DNA of 64,000 nucleotides from Filobasidium wieringae (GCA_001600055.1 BCIV01000011.1:124001-188000); one strand, 5' to 3'. Numbered from the stretch's first letter, positions 33,401-44,861 are shown. The notes: generated by a model from the sequence alone, not told the origin. Translations and numbers: made by a program.

Positions 33401-35428
33401 CAGTCCGCGCGAGTTGCTCGAACGACTCGTCATTCAATGCAAACAAGTGCTCAGGTCGCTGGATTCCACCAAAATCGGGAAGGAGTCTGAAGATCAGCAT
33501 ACCGTTCATGTCACTGCAAAGAAGAAGACGAAAAAGGAGAAAAAGGTCGAGACCGGGTTGACCGAGGGGGAGTCTAGCGATATTGCAGCGTTGAGGATAT
33601 TTTGGTATGGAGCGCTCGTTGTACGTGACGCTCGTGCGTACAGCTAAGATTCACATCGTTTTAGCGGAACGATCATCGATCGAGCAGCCTCAATCGATTA
33701 TGCTTTGGCGGAGACCAAGGGAGAGGAGTTTGTGAAAAGGATGCAAAGCGAATTCCCGAAAATTGGAGCGTCGCAGATTGCGACTACAACACACAAGGAG
33801 GGCGATAGCGATCCATCTCATGAAGACGTGAAGAAACGATGTGAGTGGTTTGGTTTTCCCAAGATATCACAAAATACCAACCCAATTCAATGAATAGACA
33901 TCGCCTGGGTGAAAGAAGCCCGCTTTGATCACGCCACCCTCGGCACGACAAAGGACAACAGCGAGGCCATCACTTGGGATTCATGTTTCGCTACGGAAAT
34001 CGCGGCTCTGACGAATGGTACCGTCAATTCCAAGCGAGCTCTTTCCCTGGCTAAAGAGATAGGAACGTTGTCCCAGAATCTACCCGCAGCATGGGAGTCG
34101 AGCATTTTCATACGGTCAGCATTGATTGTGCTGCATGTCTAGATACGCGTTAAAGACAGAAACCACACTGTACTCTACAGTGTTGATGAGGTCAGAATGG
34201 ATGTAATCAAAGTCAGTATCGAGACGATTACGTACGGTATCTGATATGCTGAATCTCGGAGCGACTAGGCCATGATCATTGGGCCCGAAGGTTCACCGTA
34301 TTGGGTAGGCCGACTCCGATGAGATGCTTATTCGTGTCTGAAGAGCGCTGAGAACGATCCTTCATAGAATGGATGTATCTTGTTTGACATATTTCTGCGT
34401 GAGTCATACTGCGCGCCCTCGGAGGCATTCGGCTCATCGGTTGTCTTACAGCGAAGGATTATAACTCGGTACGAGAGATCGCTCGAATGACACCGCATTT
34501 GGTTCTAGTCTGACGAGTGATTTCGTGGTCAGGTTCCACCGAAGTGCAAGATCGTCAGTACTCATGGAGGGCGGTAAGGTCGCCCAATGTTATCGTGTGA
34601 TCGTATGTCTCACTGATCGTCGGCTTGTCGCAGCCATCGATTCGGACCAAACTTGTGTACGTGATGCACGTGAAGCGTTGCCTACTGTTGCACTGACATT
34701 CAGTCGTCGTAGATGCCGATGGCAAGGTTTGCCTCAGCCTGTTAGGGTATGTGATCGATTCCCAAATTGGACTCTCTCGGAGGATGGAAGCGCTGACGAG
34801 TCCGATTATCAGAACATGGTCTGGTCCAGGATGGCAGAAAGGCAGTACTCTGCTCCAAGTCTTGATTAGTATTCAGGCGTTGATCCTAGGTACCGCATCG
34901 CCAATCGCATGTGAACCGGGTCACGAATCTGATATTGGGGCGAGTTGACTCTGCTAAAAGCTACGGACCACTCAAATGGATACTGACCTAACATGAATAT
35001 AATAGACCGCAAGGGATGAAGCTTACAACTGCAACATTCGACGTATGACAGTCAATAGCGCGATGATCGAGCTGCTTCAAGACCCGCCTTCCATCTGTAT
35101 GTTCTTGAATAGAGGCTGCATCACTTGGCATCAGTGACTAACGATCAGAAATACAGTCAAGGAAGAGATTCGCGGACATTTCCGGTTGAAAAAAGCTGAG
35201 ATGGCAAAACAGATTGACGAGTAAGCGCGGAATCATACCCAACATATGTACAGTACTACTGCTAACCCCATGTACCTTCTCACTAGTTGGGAAGCTTTAG
35301 ATGATGGTGGAGCGCTGGTTGGCGATTCTATGATCGCTTCCCGGATAGGCTCTAAAAAGACAGCCAAGATCTCTACCGCTTATAAGGCAAATTTGCTCAA
35401 ACTGAAAAAGTTGATTGAAGCCTTATAA
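30483..35428 (+). CDS. Large UBA-UBC ubiquitin-conjugating enzyme, BIRC6/UBE2O type
   Basis: Exon 1 (30483-30518) and exon 2 encode an N-terminal UBA domain (LTELGATRRQAITALQANKW). After a repeat-rich intron come two acidic motifs, VEVIEVDDDDDD and GGVIEIDDDDD, that fit SUMO-interacting motifs. A Cys-rich zinc-binding-like part follows (LCPRCGVKVCLACEE), then a long helical middle. The E2 fold is split into exons at 34181-34211, 34269-34304, 34368-34398, 34452-34468, 34533-34573, 34634-34656, 34713-34746 and 34813-34939. Joined, it reads AMIIGPEGSPYW, FDIFLPKDYNSVPPKCKI, FGPNLYADGKVCLSLLG and TWSGPGWQKGSTLLQVL. The catalytic Cys codon is at 34730-34732. The C-terminal helices (NIRRMTVNSAMIELLQ, FKEEIRGHFRLKKAEM) match the BIRC6 tail. 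There is no BIR domain. Exons between 30766 and 31488 and around 32150-32460 are unsure. Confidence 0.87.
30621..30690. repeat. 38-bp direct repeat, nearly two copies
   Basis: A unit beginning TAATCCTCGTTCACTCACTC starts at 30621 and again at 30659. It is built of TCACTCACT-like words and lies in the first intron of the UBA-E2 gene. Confidence 0.7.
30911..30970. repeat. Tandem octamer repeat ACCCAATC, about seven copies
   Basis: The 8-bp unit ACCCAATC is repeated with almost no change, the last copy being ACCCGATC. It lies in the second intron region of the UBA-E2 gene. Confidence 0.85.
31013..31038. repeat. Tandem octamer ACCCGGAC, three copies
   Basis: Three copies of ACCCGGAC follow the ACCCAATC array by about 45 bp in the same intron region. 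The related 8-bp length and shared ACCC start suggest a common slippage origin. Confidence 0.7.
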
Positions 35429-35560
35429 CCCTGGGAGACACGAAACGATACGTGACACGAAACCGACCACTCGGACGGACTCAAAATAACGAACAGATAG
35501 ATATGTAGCAAGTTGTGGTATAAAGCAAGTATATAGAGAACAACATGATCATGAAAGCGC

Positions 35561-38074
35561 TTAGAACCGTCTCGACTTGCTCGTGGTAGAGATACCGGTC
35601 TTCTCTCCCTGATAAGATCCACCCAAAGCACCCTGCCCACCAGAGTAGACCGCACGCATGGACTTGACCTTCCTCTTCGCCTTCTCGTAGTTCTCCCTCT
35701 TCTTGACACGGGGGTTTCGGTTCGCCTTGGCTCGCCGAGGTGTAAGTCCTCGGTTCTTTTCGATCGCTCGAGTAAGAGATCGAGGCCCATCGGCTGACTC
35801 GGGCTCCATAAGCGCGCGTCTAGGGAGTGAAAACGAAGGTTAGTTTCATGCCGAAAGGATTTGATAGACAGTTTTGCAACTCGCCTCTCTTCTTCTCTAG
35901 CATCATCATGAGCTTGTTGTTTGGCATCCTTCTCATCCGTCCGTCGTCGCTTGACAGTCTCGTAGTAGTCCTCTCCATCCTCCTCCGTATCCATAGCCTC
36001 CCTCGCCCTCTTCTTGTCCTTCTCTGACCACTCTTCACCATCCAGGTCCTCACCAGCCGCACCTCTCGCACTGTTCCTCTGCAGAGCAGCATCCCTCGCA
36101 GCCTGCCTGTTTTTGTATGGCACATCCTCGTCACCTTGTAGCCTTGCCTCCCGTGCTGCAGATCTTCGGGCGGAAGTAGCGGCGATCTTGCTGGTATGAA
36201 ATCGAAGGGAACGCTTCTTGGCAGTTCGTTCGGCTTGCTCCGAAGCAGAAAGGGCGGTAAGGTCGCCCATGTCCTCTTCCTCAAAGATGGACTTGTTCGC
36301 TCCAGACTTTTTCGATTTACTTGCGGGAACAAACTCGGGCTCTTCCAGAGTGGAAGGCTTGTTCTTGGACTTCTTTTCCTTGCCTTTCTTGCTAGGTTTG
36401 ACTTCAGCAGGCTCTTCGTCGGATTCCTCCAAGTCTTCGAGATCATCCAGATCATCGAAGTCCTCCATCTCCTCATCCTCATCGTCCTCCATCTCCTCGT
36501 CGTCATCTTCTTCTTCATCATCATCCACATCGTCTTCACTTCCCATATCCAAAGAAGCATCTGCCTGTAATTCATCCAACTCTCCATCCTCCAAGCTGCC
36601 ACCCTCCCATAGATCTTGCGCATCGTCCCAGTCGATATCTCCCATCTCACCAGCCATATACTTGGCCAACATTTCCTTCTGCGCCTCGGTCATCTCCTCG
36701 TCATCATCGTCATCGTCATCGTCCTCGATATCCTTGATACGTTGGAATAGTTGGATCTTTTCGTCCTCGTTCACGCTTCCTGCAGAGAACTCGGCTTCCT
36801 CCATCGCATTAACGGCTTCCTTGAGTTGGAGGAGACGAACAAGGATAGGGTGAGTGTTGAAATCGGGGCGTTTATCGGATGGTAGAGAAGCGAGGTGGAG
36901 GTAGAAGGCGAGGGTAGTTACATATGACAAGAGCACCTCTGTGACATCCGAGAATAGACATTAGTGACAAGTCTAAGCGTAACTTCTTAGATAATACGTA
37001 CGGTAATGCAGCCAAGCCAACCCCTCGTGCAACTTCTCATTACTCTCCTTTTCCTTCCTCCCTTTTTTCCCTTTGCCCTTTCCCTTCTTAGCCTCCGCTT
37101 CCTTTTTCTTCTCCTGCTTCTCCTGCTTCAATCGATTTATCCCCCTCTCGGTCTTTTCCAACTTCTTGACCATCAACGGAAAGTCTCGGGCAAGGGCAAG
37201 CTTGACAGGCTCTTTAAATTTGAGGTGGGTAAGGAGTTCTGAAGTGGGAGTTGTCGAAGGTAGGGATTCTGTCGTGGTTGGAAGAGATTTTCTAGTTGAG
37301 GTACTATGCATAAATCGTATTTAGTAAGGATTTGGCATGGAAGCCAGAAGGGTTCATGAGACTCACGCAGAAACGGGCACATCGGCCAATTTCTCCTGTA
37401 CGTTCTCATCCAACTCATCTAACCCCCAATCTGCATCTCCCTCAATCCCACTCCTCATCTTCCGTTGCAGCCTCTTCACTTCCTTTTCCTCTAACATCCT
37501 CTCCTCCTCCTTTCTTTCCTCCTCGCTCCCATATCCATCATCCTCCATATCCCTTCCACGACGAGTGGAAGGCCGAGAGTAGTATGATCGACCCCATGAT
37601 TCAGCATCAGGATCGTCAGAACTTGCGGCCTCATCGTCATCCTCCGAATCGGATTTGCCATATCTTCCTTTCCCAGTAACATCCAGCTTGACTTTCTGCT
37701 TCCTCCCTTTCTTTACTGGAGCTTCCTCCTCCTCCTCGTATTCATCCTCATCGTAATCGGCTTCGGCGTCCTGCTCAGGGAGGTTCAAGCCGAAGACTTC
37801 TTGACCTCGATCGGTAATGTAATCTTCATCATCGCTATTGGCTTGAGCAGGTGCTTCATCGTCGCCCAAGAGAATCTTATCTCGTTGATGCATGACTATG
37901 ACGATGGGAGCTTCCATAAACTGTACGTCTCAAAGAAAGTCGATCGGCCTCGAACTTACACTCGTCGACTCCTCCCTCTTGTAACGTGTCCTTAAATGTC
38001 TTGATCGCATTGATAGTAGAAGGGCCTTTCTTGTTCTTGCTGCTCCCGGCTTTGGGGCCTCTAGTCTTTGCCAT
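35561..38074 (-). CDS. SAS10: SAS10/UTP3, SSU processome component
   Basis: Sas10/Utp3 is a nucleolar protein of the U3 snoRNP/small-subunit processome that makes 18S rRNA. The start at 38074 gives [17 protein letters not shown]. Next come an acidic N-terminal part ([20 protein letters not shown]), then [20 protein letters not shown] and [10 protein letters not shown] joined across an intron to [16 protein letters not shown]. This is the Sas10/Utp3/C1D domain. A very acidic middle and a basic C-terminus with the Sas10 signature follow ([20 protein letters not shown], then [16 protein letters not shown]). The C-terminal segment is an independent short exon. All key parts are present and the length is normal for the family. 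It is in tandem with NOP14, a partner in the same particle, 283 bp downstream of that gene's stop. Confidence 0.94.
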
Positions 38075-38201
38075 CTTTATACTGTGCAATGACAACGTTC
38101 CGCAGAGAATTCCAGCTGCGATGGTAGAGATTCGGTTAAAAGGCGAACCTGAGATGGGATGTTATCAACGCTCAACCCAACTTTTGATTTGGATGACAAG
38201 T

Positions 38202-38207
38202 CACGTG
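38202..38207. promoter_or_regulatory. CACGTG element upstream of SAS10
   Basis: The context AGTCACGTGACC lies 128 bp before the SAS10 start, in the 283-bp gap after NOP14. The same element is found before NOP14 at a similar distance. Confidence 0.45.
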
Positions 38208-38356
38208 ACCAGCGGTAGACTCAAATTCAACCTGAAACACTTCACTCTGGACATTTCATCTCCGATCAGGCCATGATGTATGGATGTACCACGATGTATA
38301 CAAGCGATAGATACAAGCACAAACACAAGGAACCAAGAAATCTAATGCAAGACGGC

Positions 38357-41300
38357 CTATTTTCTTCCTCCTCGTCTTTTGTCTCTCGCCTTCTCTCTGT
38401 AACGTGAAGCAATCAGATCAGCATGTTTTTCCCCAACATCTTTTTCTTATTTGTGGACTGACCTCTCTGCAGCCTTTTCCTCGGCTCGTTCCGTGGTCGC
38501 AATGGAACCCACAACACTTCGCATCCTCTTCTCGTAGCCTTCGTCCTTCTCCTTCCTCTCCTTTGCCTTCTCCACGGCCAAAAACTTGGCATCCTTCCGG
38601 AGTTCCCGGATAGCTCCTTTCCTCTCCTTCTTGTACATCGATTTGAGCTTGGCCGCTTCGTTTCGCTCCGCGTCCGGGTCCACTCGTTTTCCTCGAGAAT
38701 ACTCGACATCGAATTTCGGCGCGTATTGAGGGATAGGAATGGCTTTGTGGGTTTGCATTTCGAGAGGTCTTCGGTGCTTTCCTGCAACGCTTAGCATCTT
38801 TCCTAGTTTACCAGTCTCCTCCTCGCACAAAGCCTAATCAGACGGAAAATCAAACATCGGTCATCTGGGTTGTTTTACTGGTATCAAACCCATCAGAGAA
38901 CTCACCTTGACGCCAGCCGGTACCTTACTTCCCGAAAGCGCAAAGACGATCTCAAAGAAGGGTTCATAAACTTCCCCAAATGCGTCAGTCCCCTCGTGCA
39001 TCTCCGCAAACTTCCCAACCAGCTTCAAAGCGAGTCCTATCAGATCCACCTTAGCTTGTTCCAGCTCAATCCCCTCTAGCTCATCCGCGTTCAATAAAGA
39101 AGGAAGATCCGCCGTACGGGGCGCAAGACCGGTGGCTTGTTTTCGTTGGATCTGAATGAGGTTGTTATTCTTGATTCCTTTTAGTTGAACCAGAGGGAAA
39201 CTTCCCGGTACAGGATCTAGAATGAGGGAAGAGGGTGCCAGAGCGAGGATGCTGAATGCTACGAAGTTCAGGGCTTCAGGTACGATCTTCTTGGAGTAAG
39301 CTTCGTACTATTCGTTTCAGGAAACGAAATCAGCAGACCGATCCAACTTCGTCTAAGCAGAACCACTCTCACCTGAAGGAAAATGGCAGCCATGAACAAT
39401 CCAGCAGCGATATCTCCCAACCCCCTTACACGACCCTGACTCAGATTTTGTCCCATATATAGCGCTGCAGGGACGGAAACCGGATGAGAGAAATCGCTGG
39501 TTGACCAAAGGGTCCCTATCATCCTCAAAACCGCCAGTTCTCCCAAATCCGGGAAAGTCGATTCGGTGGATTTGGAATTGGCTAATTCTTCCATCAAGAT
39601 CTCGTGCATTTCTGCCAACATCGATTTGAAATGTTCTGCAGCGGTGAGCGGGTTGAGGGCGACGAGAGCGTTGATATGCGGCGCGAGGAGGGTAACCAAA
39701 TTCATACTCTCTTGAACGGGAATAGCCTGAACTACGTGTTCAAGCAATATTCCGAGCAGACCTTGTAATCTCTCCTTGTTACCTTCTCCTAGACTGGGAT
39801 GGTAGAGCGTCCGGATTCGCTTGACTACCGTCTCGACGTCTTCATCGTCCAGGCCTTCGACGATTTCCAGGAAATCCTCGTATGATTCGGGACACTTGAA
39901 GGTAAATGGAATCTCCTTCTTTACGGCCTTGCCCTTGCCTTTGACCTTGAGGGTAGACTTCTTGGTCAGGCGAGATGAAGCGGCTTCGAGGTCCTCTTCG
40001 CTTGCAACATCCTCTTCATTCATCTCAGATGCGAGATCGTCGAGATCGTCTGCCTCTTCCTCCAAATCATCGTCTTCGTCTTCGTCCTCGTCCTCTCCAT
40101 CCTCTTCGTCCTCCTCTTCATCTTCAACTTCCGATCCGTCCTCTTCCAAAACAGCCTGCCTTGCTCCCAGACCATCTCCTAACCCGAATTCCTTTGCATC
40201 CCCGTCCTCCGACCCATCCATATAATCATCATCCAGATCATCCGCCTCCGGTTTCCTACTCTTCTCCCCAGTATTCCTTCTCCTTCTCCTGCCCCCGGCT
40301 TCTTCCTCATCTTCATCCTCATCCACCTCCCCTCGCATACGTTTTAGTCGAGCAGCTTCAGCTTCTTGAAGCTTCTCAGCTTCTTCCTTGACCGTCTCTT
40401 CCTCCGTCTTTGTTCGGTCTTTAGGCTTCGCTCGTCGATCGAAAGCAAGCGACCGAACGTATTGATCGTAATCAATTTTCTCTTGCTCGCTCTTCTTGTC
40501 ATCCGCAGACTTTTCTTGTTCGGCCACAGGAGCTTTATAGAAATCCAAGTTCGACTTCATCTTGCCTTTTGGTGCGGATTCTGCTAGTAATTCTCGCAAA
40601 TCATCCAGACCTTCATCTAGTTCCATACGCATATCCTCGTCTAGTTCTTTCTGTTGTTGTCGCTCAAGCTAAAAGACACGAAACCAGAATCCTCAGACGG
40701 GGATCCTTGAGAGGTTTTGAAGAGCTGGACTAACCTTGTAGCTTTTGCTTTTGGCGATGACTTCTTGCATAATCTCGTTTTTGCTCCTCTTTCTATCAGG
40801 CTATCAGACACCGTGATTGATATCAGTATCCCACCGAGATACGATCGAGCTTTAACAACTTACATCATCATTTGGCTCATCTCCAAATCCTCCAAAGTTA
40901 TTCCGTCTAGTCAAATCCCGTTCCACAGCTCCCTCCTCCCCTTCAACCTCTCTGTTGATTCCAAAATCGTCTTCAAGTTCGTCTTCGTCCCCTAGACCTT
41001 GAGTCATGAAGTCGTCCCCCTTCAGATCATCCACCGCTCTTCCACCATGAGTAAGAGTGAACCCGGCATTGGAAGCTCCCAAATGCAGATCTCCATCATC
41101 AGCTCCGAATCCAAGTCCACTAGAATCTTCGTCGTTCAGGTTGAATATTCCCTTTCGACCTGCTCGACCTCGCTCGGCATCTCGAGTTCGGGTGAAACGC
41201 TCAAGAGCACGTTCTTCAGGAGTGATATTAGGGTTTGATTCTCCGAAACGTCTGTCTACGAAGGTACCAGTATGACCTGATCTTCGGAGTTGTAGTTCTG

Positions 41301-41663
41301 GGAGTAAAGTCTCCCGTCTCTGTCCAGACGAATTGATTTCAAGGTTTCAATATCATGCTGCATCAAACAGGGAATCCTAGGACTGACCATCTCCAATCCT
41401 CTCTGTCTACTCTGACTAGGCGTTCCTGATAACCCTTTAACATCCTTAACCCGTCCGACGACAGGGTTTTTTACCTTGGTCTCCCTCACATCAAACTTGT
41501 TGAGAGTCTCTTTGATTGCATTCAACTTGTTTTGCTTCTTCTCTCGGTCTTTGTTAGTCAGACCAGCTTTCCCGGTCTGCTTCGAACCGCCCTTTTTGCT
41601 CTGCCTGCTCAATCCGGCTCCAGCTAGTGCTGATTTCAGCTGTGCAAGCTGAGAGGGAGCCAT
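38357..41663 (-). CDS. NOP14: NOP14, SSU processome component
   Basis: Nop14 is a nucleolar protein needed for 18S rRNA maturation and 40S export. The start at 41663 gives MAPSQLAQLKSALAGAGLSR. The N-terminal part carries family patterns NKLNAIKETLNKFDVRETK, NPNITPEERALERFTRTRD and GFTLTHGGRAVDDL. Next come KSKSYKLERQQQKELDEDM, a highly acidic region (residues about 350-450), and a helical core with HINALVALNPLTAAEHFKSM and FPDLGELAVLRMIGTLW. The C-terminus has PEYAPKFDVEYSRGK-like sequence (IPQYAPKFDVEYSRGK here) and a basic tail REKARDKRRGGRK formed by a last small exon ending at 38357. The length is normal for the family. The gene is upstream of and in tandem with SAS10. Confidence 0.94.
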
Positions 41664-41776
41664 GGTGTTTGCGGTCTATGTTGCTAAAGGTAGGGAGTGA
41701 TCAAAACGTATGTGAGACGATTTCCCGTTCTCGAACGACATGTTGAACGCTCTCGAGGCGGACTTTCAGGTGCGAT

Positions 41777-41782
41777 CACGTG
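41777..41782. promoter_or_regulatory. CACGTG element upstream of NOP14, beside an RRPE-like word
   Basis: CACGTG lies 114 bp before the NOP14 start and runs directly into TGAAAATTAC, which resembles the ribosomal-RNA-processing element TGAAAATTT known in yeast. The link to ribosome-biogenesis control is inferred. Confidence 0.4.
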
Positions 41783-41919
41783 AAAATTACTCAAATGAAC
41801 ATGCCGTAACCGTGTTTCACCTGGGCACAAGCGGATGAACACGAGTTCACAAAATCGGCAAAAAGAAGTCTTTCTATCCTTTGCAAGGTTTTCCTTCAGC
41901 CGACAATAAGAGGTTATCC

Positions 41920-42240
41920 TTACAGGATGTTGTTCCCTTCCGTGGGTTGCAGACGGAGGCTGATCTCAGGGATTTCCCTAATATGCGCGTTCATTAGACG
42001 GCTCTGCCACTCTGTCTCGGCCCTCCCTAACCTTTTCTCTGCAATCTCTAACCTTTCCCCATACGACGCTAGTATCTCCTCATAGTAAGACACTGTCTCT
42101 CCATGATCTCGTTGATGACAAGATGAACATCTGCGGGAGGAGAGAAAGAGGGAGGAAAGAGAGAGGGAGGAGGAGAGGGAGAGGGAGAAGGGGAGTAACA
42201 GATCAAATCGATCACCTCCTCGTTGACGGCTGCGTAAGAT
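41920..42240 (-). other. Coding-like minus-strand stretch, gene not resolved
   Basis: Between NOP14 and the F-box gene the minus strand holds a good open frame that reads SYYEEILASYGERLEIAEK, then RLGRAETEWQSRLMNAHIRE, and stops at 41920. It looks like a helical protein end. Just upstream is a frame with YAAVNEEVIDLI and VHLVINEIMERQ, separated by a pyrimidine tract that resembles a splice acceptor. I could not find a start codon that joins them cleanly. It may be a small gene or a 3' exon of the F-box gene. Confidence 0.3.
42131..42199. repeat. Polypurine tract rich in GGGAGA/GGAGGA
   Basis: This is a nearly pure A/G stretch on the plus strand (about 65 bp), and so a long C/T tract on the minus strand. 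It could be the polypyrimidine tract of an intron in the unresolved minus-strand stretch, or a simple low-complexity repeat. Confidence 0.7.
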
Positions 42241-42312
42241 GGGAGAGGGTGAAAGACTTCGCGCCAGAGGAAAATGTAACGTTTTCAGAAAGTTCAGAAA
42301 CTATAATAGTAG

Positions 42313-44861
42313 CTACATATTGACGAAACTGGTATCTAGACCATATCCAAAGTCCCAAATAATAATACTCTGTCCACCAAATGAGCAAAGATTTAGTGTT
42401 GCAATTGACGCGAAGCGTTGTTTTCGCTCTCACCTGATCAATCCCGGTGCTGACGATCTTTGTACGATCTCCGATTACACTGAAGATCCGAGAGGTGTGT
42501 AGTCCAGGTAGATCGGCAAGGAACACCCGACCTTTTCTATCCCAAAGCTATAAATCAATCATGTCAGATGGATAAGATAGATCACAGCTGACTCCATTGT
42601 GACTCACCTTGATGGTCATATCGTAACTCCCGCTACAAACTATGTCTCCTCCTAACCACAAAGACCTGACCAGCCCCTTGTGCGATCGGTTATAGCATAC
42701 CATGCACCTGAGCGCGACCTGTCCCCCTTCGCCAGCCTGAGCCGCGTCTGTGTGCAAATCGTGCATAGGCATGTGTGACCGGTTGGATTCGTTTGAACGG
42801 CAATACCTGCACGCGAAGAATTCTTGCCCGCTCGGATGAGGAATCTGAGGCATTCCAGTTCCAGGAGTAGGATGTATTTGACATCCCGCGGAAGGTTTCG
42901 TAAAGTCGAAACCCCATTCGGAGAGTTGATAGATTCTGACCCCTGTATCTGAACTACCAGTGACTATCGTTCCTGTCGATTCGTCCACGTCCAAACTGGC
43001 GATCCCCCCGGTGTGAGCGTTTATTCGGGTCAACTCTTTGCCTGTGTTGGCACACCAAATCCTCAGTGTCCGGTCGCCTGAGGCGGAAATTCTAGAAGAC
43101 CAGCACACAATCGATCAGCCTTTCTCTTTATCGCTTTCCTAATGCGATGCGGCGTAACCACGTACATCAGGTCTTTTACAAGTGCGACAGCGTTTACAGC
43201 AGCAAGATGCCCTTCGAGTTCATTCGGATGAGGTATATCCGCTTGTAAGAGATGGTTTTCTGCTTGGACGCCGACATTTGGTGATGGTCCGCCGATGATC
43301 AAGAGCGGTTCTAGAGTCTTCGCATCCCATGTTCGAATTGATCGATCTGTCAAATCCGTAGTGTCATGAGTGAGCGCTCCTTGTATTTGCGAAGAAAGCG
43401 TTTGACGAATCCTCACCTTTGGAACAACACACGATCCGCTTATCATCAAACCTCACGCAGAGCACGCTCTCCAGCCTTTCATGAGCCTGAATCTGCCCTT
43501 CAATCGCACCAGTAGCGACATCCCAGATGACCAATTTCCCATCTGATCCTCCGGAGATCAATCTCATTCCTTTCCCCGCACCCTGAGCTCTCACGTGAAG
43601 CGTGAGGACGGACCCTCCATGCCCGCCCTGATCTGGAGATGCTTGGTAGACCTTGACGACTCGGGAAGATTGAAGATCCCATAATCTTATGGTCCGGTCT
43701 CTTGAGCCGGAGAACAACCAGTTTCGACCTTCAATCGAAGTGATCGCGCTCGCTCCATCTATTGACCCTGAGCGACGGGGACTGCTCATTGATTTGGAAG
43801 TCGGCTCGATAGGTATGACTAGCTCTTGATTGATTATCTGCAAACAATATATACCCTCCCTATGGCCATCTAGGCCTCCATTTAGGACGCTTGCTGCAGC
43901 GTCTAACACAGTAGGCCTTTGTTTTCCTTTCATGAATCTTGCCTTGAGGATTTTGTGGACCAGGTAGAGATGCTTGTAATTGCATTGAGGGCGAGGAAAT
44001 GGGGCGGGTAAATGGGACAGAACGGGGAAGTTGGTAGTGGGACGTTGTGGTGCAGGATGGCTTCCCGAAGAACTGGAACCAGTGGGTAAAAGAAAGATGG
44101 GTAGTCCACTATGTTGTCTCCCAGATCGAAACGAAGGTCTTCTCCTGCTGGACGGGTCGACCGAAGGTAGGGAGAAATCGGCTCTCTCGATCACATCCCT
44201 TCTTATCCCTGAGAAGATGGCATCTGGAATCTGATCGTCTAGATCGCTGGTCTCATCCCATGAATCCTCTTGCTCCTTAGAATTAGTCTTGCGTTCTGCA
44301 TCTTCCTTTTCAATGCGGATGACCTTTTCTCGTTCGGCAAATATATCTCGCCAGGAAGTCAAGGGGTTTGAGGATATCGAATCGTTCTCGCACAGTCTGT
44401 GCCATAAAACTGTTATAAAGCCAATTGACATTAATATCGATCGATCACAGCAGAAGACAAAGGCCTAACCTTGATCGTTTGCTAGAGCTTGCCAAGTCTT
44501 GTTCACCAAACTGGCTTGCAATAACGAAGGGATATCTAGGTAGCTGAAGATGTATAGAGCTAGCTCTCGAGGAAGACACTGCCTCGAGGAAAGTTAGGAG
44601 ACATCGGTATGAGCAACGCCGATCGCGACCAAAGGAAGTTCCGCTCTCACCCCTATGACATCCCTTCTCAATCTCTCCGTGAGTACCGCATGTATATCAC
44701 ATAGATGATTCCTATGGAGACCTTTAAGGAGATCCAAGACGAGTTCTGAGGCACAGAGACAATACTTTCAGTCTTTCGTTTCGAGTGTGCAGCTTACGTG
44801 CAAGTTTACCTTTTCGATCTAGCTCTTCCATGTTTTCATGCTGCATCTCATTCTGTGCCAT
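42313..44861 (-). CDS. F-box/WD40 protein, SCF substrate receptor
   Basis: The start at 44861 gives MAQNEMQHENMEELDRKG. After two short exons comes a clear F-box (CLPRELALYIFSYLDIPSLL, then ASLVNKTWQALANDQ), which binds Skp1. A linker of about 130 residues leads to seven or so WD repeats: LFSGSRDRTIRLWDL, LISGGSDGKLVIWDV, RSIRTWDAKTLEPL, ISASGDRTLRIWCA, TIVTGSSDTGVRIYQL, IVCSGSYDMTIKLWD and SIIIWDF. This is the layout of Cdc4/Met30/Fbw-type ubiquitin ligase receptors. Inserted before the sixth repeat is a Cys/His cluster (FFACRYCRSNESNRSH, then RCMVCYNR) that could bind zinc. The last exon ends DTSFVNM at 42313. The target protein is unknown. Its SCF partner Rbx1 is also encoded in this window (61122-61829). 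Confidence 0.88.

Noticed and set aside
42123..42323. Arg/Gly-rich plus-strand protein
   Set aside because: It is a translation of a polypurine tract. The opposite strand is better explained as a pyrimidine tract near a splice acceptor.
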